A stretch of 64,000 bases of DNA from assembly GCA_028583685.1 (NCBI GenBank), contig JAMXIF010000086.1:14783015-14847014 (forward strand), read 5' to 3'. A program made the translations under genes and the position numbers. Source of the DNA: Petaurus breviceps papuanus (Eukaryota > Chordata > Mammalia > Diprotodontia > Petauridae). Under the pieces are notes generated by a model, which saw only the letters and a list, made by a program, of their open reading frames with translations, made no database searches and was not told the DNA's origin. Positions within the stretch are counted from its first letter, which is position 1. Each line of letters begins with the position of its first letter. Positions 56,651 through 64,000 of the stretch are shown here, piece after piece.

Positions 56651-59540
56651 AGATTTTTTTTTTTTAATTTTTCAATCTATTTATTTATTTTCATTTTTCA
56701 AATGATTTATTAACTTCTGATTTACATCATTCATTTCCACCAGATTTTGAGTTACAAATTTTCTCCGTTTCTCCCCTACCCACCGCCCCAAAATAGCAGT
56801 CCCACAGGATATCCCCTCCTCCAGTCTGCTCTCTCTCATATCTTCTCCCATACCTCCTTCGACTTTTCCAGTAGGGCAGGTGGATCTCTATGCCCCAGTG
56901 CCTGTATATCTTATTTCCCAATTAAATGTAAAATAGTATTAATAATAGTATATATGTATTTAAACATTTGATTTTAAGACTTTGAATTCCAGATTCATTC
57001 CCTTCCTCCCTCGTAACCCACTCTTACTGGGAAGATAAGCAGTTCAGTATATGTTGTACATGTGTAGCTAATGCAAAACATTACCATAGTAGATATATTG
57101 TAAAAGACTGACTATATTTCCCTCCCTCCTATCCCACCTCCTGCTTGTTCTATTCTCTACTTTGATTCCGTCCCTTTTCAAAAGTAGCTGCTTCCAACTT
57201 CCCTCCCCCCCAGCCTGGCCCCCCCTCCATCCCCCCCTCTCCACCCCCCCCCCCCCCCACTCTCCTGTAGGGTGAGATACCCTATTTAGTGTGTATTTCA
57301 TTCCCTCCCCAAGCCAAATTCAATGAGAATAAGTTTGACCCATTCCCTTTTGCCTTCCTATTCTTCCCCTCCATTGTAATCATTTTCCCTTGCCTCTTCT
57401 ATATGAGATAGCTTACCCCATTCTGTCTCTCCCCATCACCTCTCATTATATTCCTCTCTCACCTCTTAATTTCACCTTTTAAGTATCATCTCTTGCTATT
57501 AAATTGGTCCTGTGCCCTCTATCTATGTATACCTGTAAACATATATACACATATTCACATATGTATTCATATGCCCGTATACCCTCCAATATATATATAC
57601 ATATATATATACACACATTATATATATTTCTATTTCCTTCAACTATTTTCATACTTAGAAAAGTTTCATCAGTTCCAATTATTGTTTTTCCATGTAGAAA
57701 TTTTAATAGTTCAACTTTGATAAGTTCCTTATGATTTCTTTTCCCTGTTTACCTTCTCATGCTTCTCTTGCTTCTTGTATCTGAATGTCAAATTTTCTAT
57801 TCAACTCTGGTTTTTTCATTAAGAATGCTTGAAAGTCCTCTAATCCACTGAATGACCATATTTTCCCCTGAAACATGATACTCAGTTTTGCTGGGTAGGT
57901 GATTCTTTGTTTTAATCCCAGCTCATTTGACCTCCAGAATATCACATTCCAAGCCCTTCGATCCCTCAGTATAGAAGCTGCCAGATACTGGGTTACCCTG
58001 ATTGTGTTTCCACAATATTCAAATTGTTTCTTCCTGGCTGCTTGTAATATTCTCTCCTTGATCTGGGAATTCCGTAACCTGGCTATAATATTCCTAGGAG
58101 TTTTCTTTTTGGGATCTTTTTCAGGGGGTGATCGGTGGATTCTTTCAACCTCTATTTTGCCCTCTGGTTCGAAAACATCAGGGCAGTTTTCTTGGAGAAT
58201 TTCTTGGAGGATGATTTCTAGGTTCTTTCTTTGATCATGGCTTTCAGGTAGTCCAATAATTTTTAAATTATCTCTCCTAGATCTCTTTTCCAGGTCAGTG
58301 GTTTTACCCATGAGATAGTTCACATTGCCTTCTGTTCTTTCATTTGTTTGGATCTGTTTATCAGCATCTTGATTTCTCATAAAGTCATTAGCTTCCATTT
58401 GCTCTAATCTAATTCTGAAGGAATGATTCTTCTCAGTGAGCTTTTGAGATTCTTTTTCCATCTGGCAAATTCAGCTTTTTAAGGCATTCTTCTCCTCATT
58501 GCCTTTTTGAGCCTCTTTTGCCATTTGAGCTAGTCTATTTTTTAAGGTGTTATTTTCCTCAGCCAGGCCATTGACTCTCATTTCATAATTTTCTTGCATC
58601 TTTCTCATTTCTCTTCCCAATTTTCCCTCCACTTCTCTTATCTGCTTCTTAAGGTCCTCTATGACCTGTAACTAGCTCCTATTTTCTGTTGAAGCTTTTG
58701 GTGCAGGAGTTCTGACTTCACTGTCTTCCTCCTGTTCCATTCTTTGATCCTTTTTGTCCCCAAAATAGGAGTGTAATATTGGATTCTTCTGTTTGCTTTG
58801 CTTCCTTTTCCTGGTCATGTTGCCACTCAATTACTTGACTTTTGGGCTTTTTGCCACAGTAGGACTCTGCCACCAGACAGAGGAGCTCCGCACCAAATGC
58901 TGAGGTTTTCTCAGCTGCCAGACGTATTAGTTGGGTACCCCTGCTGAAGCCTCCAAATGCGCTGGCAAGCTGGACACACATCCCAGGTCCTCCACCCTAG
59001 ACTGAATTCCAGATCCAAGCAGGTTAAAGCAAGAGCAATTACCCCTCAGACTGGTTGCTTGGTCCCCCTACAGTCCGCAAGCCAGGAGCTGAAGCTGCCA
59101 CATGGGAGTGGCTGCACAGCTGTGCCTCCTCAGCGGCTTCTTGCCCCTGGGGCAAAAGCTGACACACTCTCAACTACTGACTCCCAAAGTCCACACTGCA
59201 CTGACCTCTCACTTTGTCCTTAGCATCTGTGTGCTGATAATTCTGGAAACGGCCACAGCAGCTGGTGATCTGGAGTCCCTCCAGCCAGCGGCTGGTCAGG
59301 CCCACCCTGGGGCTAAAACCTTGGCGTGGGCCTGGGCTTGGCTCCCAGAGCGCTGTGCTGACCGCTTCCTGCTGGCCTGCCGGGCTGTCTTCAGCGGGAG
59401 GTTAGCTTCTCTGTGTCATTTTTGTGGGTTCTGTAGCTCCAAAGTTTGTTCAGAGTCCTCTTTTACATGGATTGGAGGTGGTAAGAGCCGGAGCGCGCGG
59501 AGGTCCTGTTTCTACTCTACCATCTTGACTCTACCCCCTT
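56651..59540 (-). mobile_element. HAL1 element, near complete, - strand
   Basis: On the - strand it starts near 59540 with GTAGAGTCAAGATGGTAGAG, followed by a GC-rich 5' UTR, ORF1 (58818 down to about 57757) and a 3' UTR. The 3' UTR carries a TATATG microsatellite (57575-57640) and a G-rich polypurine tract (pyrimidine-rich on the + strand, 57170-57260), and the A-rich tail is the T run near 56656-56670. It is collinear with the 5065-7965 copy and has no ORF2. Confidence 0.85.
57757..58818 (-). pseudogene. HAL1 ORF1, 3' two thirds still open
   Basis: An L1 ORF1p-type protein with an ATG at 58818-58816 (MTRKRKQSKQ). An uninterrupted stretch of 234 codons (58461-57757) covers the end of the coiled coil, the RNA-binding core (DNLKIIGLPESHDQRKN), PRNIIARLRNSQIKERIL and the C-terminal domain with RRAWNVIFW and RITYPAKLS. 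These correspond to PESD, PRHIIVRF, RREW and ISYPAKLS of human L1 ORF1p. The N-terminal part has at least one stop. Confidence 0.85.
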
Positions 59541-59547
59541 CTCTATT

Positions 59548-59690
59548 TTTAATTTTCAACATTCATTTCCACAAGATTTTGAGTTACAATTTTCTCCCCA
59601 TCTTTCCCCTACCTCCACCCCAAGACACCAAGCCTGCTGAATACCCTTTCTCCTAATCTGTTCTCACTTATATCCTAAGATTTTTTTTAT
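59548..59690 (-). mobile_element. L1/HAL1 3' tail fragment
   Basis: On the - strand it ends GAAATGAATGTTGAAAATTA and abuts the 5' end of the HAL1 at 59540, giving a same-orientation tandem. Confidence 0.65.
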
Positions 59691-59694
59691 CCTT

Positions 59695-60600
59695 TATTAC
59701 TCAGTGTTAGTTATTTCTCCCAGCCTTGTATTATCTGCAAATTTGATAAGTTTACCTTTAATCAAATCATTGATAAAATGGTTTAAAAGCACAGAACTAA
59801 GTCACTGGAGAATTCCAAGCTGGCATTGAATGATTAATACCTATTCTTTGCATCAGGCCATTCAACCAGTTTCAAAACCACTTATCATCTAGCTGAAAGG
59901 TCACCAAACAACAAACTGAGGGGCAAAGTCAGCCTACCAAGTGTTTTTGGATGCAACTTTATTTTAAAAATGTAAAAAGCACTCAGCTCACTGGCAGTAT
60001 AAAAACAGGTTGTGGGTTGGATTTAATCCACAGGACATACTTTACTAACCCTGATCTAACCTATATGTCTCCGTGTTTACCGTAAGAACAGTATGGGGTC
60101 ATTTGTCCAATCCTTTGCTAAAATCTAGGTAAAACATGTTTACAAAGAGTTCCTTGTTCTACCAGTTTTACCAGGTCAAAAAAGGAAAAGAATTTTAGTC
60201 TGGAATGGCATATTCTCGAGGAAGCTGCTTTTTGGTCACTGCTTCCTTTTATAGAGATCTCCTGAGAATTCTTCCACGGGACGGAGGTCGAGCTCTCATC
60301 CCGGTTGTTGGACAAATTCCTTCTCTTTTTTTTTGATAAGATCTATATTTGCTCGTTTAACCATGTAGTACTTCTCCCATCCAACATGATATTGATTCTG
60401 TTTTTGCCTCTGAAGACAATAATGGCAAGATCCTTTAACTTCTAGAGTGAGTCTCTCACCATTTGTTTTTATTTTAAAAGAATTCCCATTCGATGGGTGC
60501 CCTCTTAGTTTCCAGTTCTTTGCCACTTCTTGGGAAAGAAAAAACTTGGGGGATATATTTATCTGAGTCAGGTGACTTGAGCTCACTGAGGCAGTTAGGT
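59695..60600 (-). mobile_element. CR1/L3-like LINE remnant, interrupted
   Basis: The + strand text CTTGTATTATCTGCAAATTT, CATTGATAAAATGG, CCATTCAACCAGTTTC and TTTGCTAAAATCTAGG is the familiar antisense sequence of the CR1/L3 reverse transcriptase. A hAT-like fragment (about 59900-60055) splits it. Confidence 0.7.
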
Positions 60601-60609
60601 ACTCTTTCA

Positions 60610-61330
60610 TTATCTAAATATTTACCTTGGGTATCAAATGCCCTCTTAGTCCTATTTTGGGGGTTTTGTTTTATCTAGTCCAAAGATTATTCTCTTTAAA
60701 ATAGAAAACAGGCAAGAGTTGAATAGGTCCAGCTTCTATTCAGTTATCTTTATCCTACCAATTCCAAACAGTGGTCCAATCCATTTGACCATTTCTTCCT
60801 CAAATCATTAAGATATACAGTTTTCTACAGTTCTTTTTGCTAGGCTCAGCTTATTCTAAGAATGAGCACCTCTAACACAATTGCAAAAGGACCGTGCTGT
60901 GCTTCTATATTAATATTAACTCCCCTTTCTCCTCAACAGCATTGTCTTTAAACTTCATTCTTGAGGTTTTTCCCCTGCCCAGGCTGTCTCGACTTGTACA
61001 CTTTTAGGGTATTCCGTTGGGGTTCCATTTTACCCTGATAGGAGCTAAGGTTCAAACTAATGGATGCTTGGAATGGTTATATGGAAAGGTTGCAGGGCTA
61101 TTAGTATTTATTGCTTAGTTTTAAGTGCTGAATGGTTTTTTTTCTCTTTCTCCGTGTGACCTTTCCCTACCCTCCAACATCCAGATATAGCTCAGGATTT
61201 CCCTCTGCCTTTTCAAATTCATTTTTTTTCCCCCTTTTCACACTGATACATCTGGAGAGAGGATACTCCACAAATCCCTTCATCTACTCTTTTAGATCAG
61301 TCATTTGGCCATGCCCCAAATAGAAACACA
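60610..61330. other. No gene recognised
   Basis: Intergenic sequence between ANKDD1B and POC5; AT-rich, no exon found. Confidence 0.4.
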
Positions 61331-61332
61331 GA

Positions 61333-61504
61333 ACTTTTTTTTCTTTTTTTGTCTTTTGGAGTGGGGAAGGCAGGGCCATTGGGGTTAAGTGTCTTGCCCA
61401 AGATCACACAGCTAGTAAGTGTTAAGTGTCTGAGGCCAAATTTGAACTCAGGTCCTCCTGACTCCAGGGCCGGTGCTCTATGCACTGCACCACCTAGCTG
61501 CCCC
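61333..61504 (-). mobile_element. WSINE1-like SINE
   Basis: T-rich tail, AAGTGTCTTGCCCAAGATCA and a GCACCACCTAGCTGCCCC head. CAGAACT lies on both sides, a probable short duplication. Confidence 0.75.
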
Positions 61505-61679
61505 AACTCAGAACTCTCTAGGGCAGTAACTGAAAAATTCTCCCTGCTGACTGTATTTGGTTTTTCTGTTTATTCCTCTGGAGAACTCCTGTGGTGACAG
61601 GCTTGTGGTGCCATCTCTGGAGCTGAGCTCCAGAAGCTTGTCAGGACCTTTTCACCTCCCAAGGTGACATCAGTCTATC

Positions 61680-61865
61680 CTTATATACTTTCTAGCTGTG
61701 TGAACTTGGGCAAGTCATGTAACCTTTGTTTGCCTATTTCTTCATCTATCAAATGGGGATAATAAACTCAGCTACTTTCCAGGGCTGTTGAAAAGATCAA
61801 ATGGGATATTTGTAAAGTGCTTTGTAAATCTTAAAGCTCTATATAAATGTTGGCTATTCTTAGTA
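61680..61865 (+). mobile_element. THER1-like SINE, 5' truncated
   Basis: TAGCTGTGTGAACTTGGGCA and GTAAAGTGCTTTGTAAATC, ending AATGTTGGCTATTCTTA. Confidence 0.65.
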
Positions 61866-62214
61866 TCTCGATAAAGCATTTGACTTCCTTTCCTTTGTCT
61901 TACTCATCTTTCCTCTGGTCTTGATTTCCCAGTCTTCTTAGTTTCTTTGACTTAAATTCATCTCTTCCTTCAGTCCCAACTGTTCTCCTTCAACTACTTC
62001 TCAAATCCTCTGGCCTTTATTCCATCTTTCACAATCTCTTCATTAGCTTAAGTCTTTCTCTTGTTCCTTCTCCCACATGACATTCTCATAGCACATAGGT
62101 GGCCTTACTGTCATAAAGGTCTTTTTTTTTTGTTCAAGAGAATCATGGTTTATACACTTGGAAGTAATGACAGAAGTCCAATATATGGTTGCCAGACAAA
62201 CATATAGACATATT

Positions 62215-62506
62215 TAATTTAAAAAGGCATATATTCAATTTATTTCTTAAATAAAGGTTCATTAACATTAAAATAATTTCTGCATATAGTTACAAAGGAT
62301 ATTTTACCTTCTTCAAAATAAGTTTTTGATTGAATCTGTCTCTGGTGATTCTGAAAAGGTGAACATGATGTTATCCACAGTGCTCTGCTAAGCCAGCCTA
62401 AGCTTCACTGGAAAGTTCCAAGAAAGCAAATCCATGGGAATTTTTCAGCAAGGAAAATCAGGAATTGAAAAAAAACAACCCTTTTCTATATATATCTATA
62501 TTCAGT
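62215..62506 (-). other. POC5: POC5 3' UTR with polyA signal
   Basis: This AT-rich stretch directly follows the POC5 stop. On the - strand AATAAA lies at 62239-62244, about 265 bp past the stop. It is the first good signal in that direction, so cleavage probably falls near 62215-62225. Confidence 0.65.
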
Positions 62507-62644
62507 TTAATCAACCACTTTTATAGAGTGAGAACTCAGGGCTGATGTTTTTCCACTGGGTCCTGTGTGTCTTGAAGTTGTGCCACTTGTTTCATGGTGT
62601 ATAGTTCGAGGGTATTTTGCTGCAAGAGCTTGAGGAATGGTTTG
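62507..62644 (-). CDS. POC5: POC5 last coding exon
   Basis: On the - strand a TTTCTCTTTCAG acceptor (ending at 62645) opens 45 codons and a TAA (62507-62509). The peptide begins [17 protein letters not shown] and ends HSIKVVD. This matches the C-terminus of human POC5 as I remember it ([16 protein letters not shown] and SIKVVD). POC5 is a centrin-binding protein of the centriole needed for building the distal half of the centriole. Only the unstructured Ser/Thr-rich tail is encoded here; the centrin-binding repeats and coiled coil would lie beyond the window. The convergent arrangement with ANKDD1B agrees with the human locus. The previous exon was not found before position 64000. Confidence 0.92.
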   Translation of the reverse strand, partial: QTIPQALAAKYPRTIHHETSGTTSRHTGPSGKTSALSSHSIKVVD

Positions 62645-62649
62645 CTGAA

Positions 62650-64000
62650 AGAGAAAAATTAACTCTAGTGAAAATGCAGTACAATTCTGTATCATTTTTT
62701 GTAGTGCTGAAACTGACAAGAAAAGAGAATCTTCCATCTTTTATAGATTCTGAAGCTAGGAAGGGGCTCCATGGTGCTGGGAAGCTGTGAGGGGAGAATA
62801 TCAGGAAGGAGGGAGACGCATAGCCCATTCCCCCAAGGTGGATAAATCAGAATGGAATTCCTGGGGCTGAAGCAGAGATCCCAGGCATCCTCTGGTGGAA
62901 AGGTGCCATATGCCTCAAAAGACAAAACACTGGGCACACATGGAATACCACTTTATTCGGGAAGAAAAGAATCATTGCTTTGTAGGGAAATAACTTTTGT
63001 TTTTAATCACCTTAGGTTATTTTCACTTGAAGGTAGTTCTGCTCCAACTAATTTGGATACTGAATAATTTTATACAAAATGGAAATAATTGCTAAACTGC
63101 AATACAACTAACTGTGTGCCCTGCCTGGGTTGTTGTGCAGAAAGTGTTTCACAATACTTAAGGCAGAGATGTGCATAAATTAAAGAGGCTGCTTCAAGGA
63201 TCTGTGGATTCACTCCTGCGGATGCTCCCCCTAGTAATGTAAATCACACTCCCCTCTACAACTTGGTGGCCCAGTCTTTGTGGCTGCAATTGTTTCCAAG
63301 CCTTTCCTGCTTAGTGAGATGTAGCCTTCAAGTGCTCTGGCTCAGCTTCCCATTACAATGAAGCACCAGAGGAAGAACAGTGGAAGAAACAATGATGATG
63401 CTAATAAGAAAGGTTGGTGGGTTGTACTGCCTGAAGGGGGAAAATCCAAATGTTGTAAATTTTATATTTTGTACTTTTTTTTATTAAGAGAAGAATGAGA
63501 TCCCAAGTCTGAAAAGATGTAAATTCTTGACTGTTGTCATTAAGGCAGTAAAGCTAGCTTGGTGGGTCACACATCTGGCACTGGATTTATAATGGAAATA
63601 CTCTACAACTGCAGATGCACAATGGTCATTTTTGGTAGTTAGCAGTAGGATTTACTGTTAATGTGACTTTTAACAAAATGGTTGCCTATGTTAAAAATAA
63701 GCACTATTGCTTACTACTACAAACAAGTTTTTATCATATTCTTCTATTGACATTTATCTTAAATTTTTTGAGCTAAACATTTTAAATAATTTGATCAAAA
63801 TATTTACTGTAAACTTCACAAAACTGAAGATGTGTTTAGTTTCAATGGAAAGTAATTTGATTCAGTTAAAAATAAGATGTTTTCCTATGTCTGACTCCAT
63901 TAAAAATATTTCAAAATTCCAATTAAGAATTTTAAGTGACTGTGAGCAAGTCATTTCACTTTTCTGGGCCTTAGTTTGAAATCTGTAAATGACAGGCTGG
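62650..64000. other. POC5: Probable POC5 intron
   Basis: Lies between the last POC5 exon and the window end. I found no further - strand exon with POC5-like peptide. A short CAAGTCATTTCACTTTTCTG segment near 63945 is MIR-like. Confidence 0.5.

Noticed and set aside
59102-59656. 184-residue + strand open frame
   Set aside because: Antisense of a GC-rich HAL1 5' UTR running into an L1 tail; no domain seen.

Overview
The window is mammalian, and specifically marsupial, genomic DNA. Three lines of evidence support this: dense marsupial SINEs of the Mar1/THER1 CORE-SINE type, a short tRNA-derived SINE type that looks like WSINE1 (which points to an Australasian marsupial), and marsupial-type L1 and half-L1 (HAL1) LINEs. 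Two host genes converge here in the same order as in human: ANKDD1B on the + strand and the 3' end of POC5 on the - strand. Species cannot be fixed from the sequence alone.

Positions 1-8369 hold no exon I can recognise. They contain old repeats and one complete HAL1 element (5065-7965) placed head-to-tail behind an L1 3' end. From 8370 to 52848 the last ten coding exons of ANKDD1B (ankyrin repeat and death domain containing 1B) lie in order. There are seven phase-0 exons of 96-99 bp, each carrying one ankyrin repeat, then two exons for the death-domain region and a short last exon ending in a native stop codon. Together they make 361 codons including the stop, in one continuous frame apart from one in-frame TAA. 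Roughly the first third of the protein must lie upstream of the window. Two lesions stand out: the intron after the first visible exon starts with AT instead of GT, and TAA is the third codon of the death-domain exon. The gene therefore looks truncated or recently inactivated in this genome, although every ankyrin exon reads cleanly.

The introns hold a full-length RPS23 retrocopy (with polyA side, pyrimidine-rich 5' end and target-site duplication), many SINEs, palindromic hAT-like MITEs, a TA-flanked MITE, one solo LTR in the exon F-G intron and a second solo LTR nested in a 3'-truncated HAL1. Downstream of ANKDD1B, 52.9-62.2 kb is made of L1, HAL1, CR1/L3-like and SINE sequence. The last coding exon of POC5 (centrin-binding centriolar protein) is at 62507-62644 on the - strand, with its polyA signal at 62239-62244.

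No tRNA or rRNA gene, CRISPR array or bacterial feature was seen. Coordinates of exons, target-site duplications and terminal repeats were counted base by base. Ends of old repeats are approximate.
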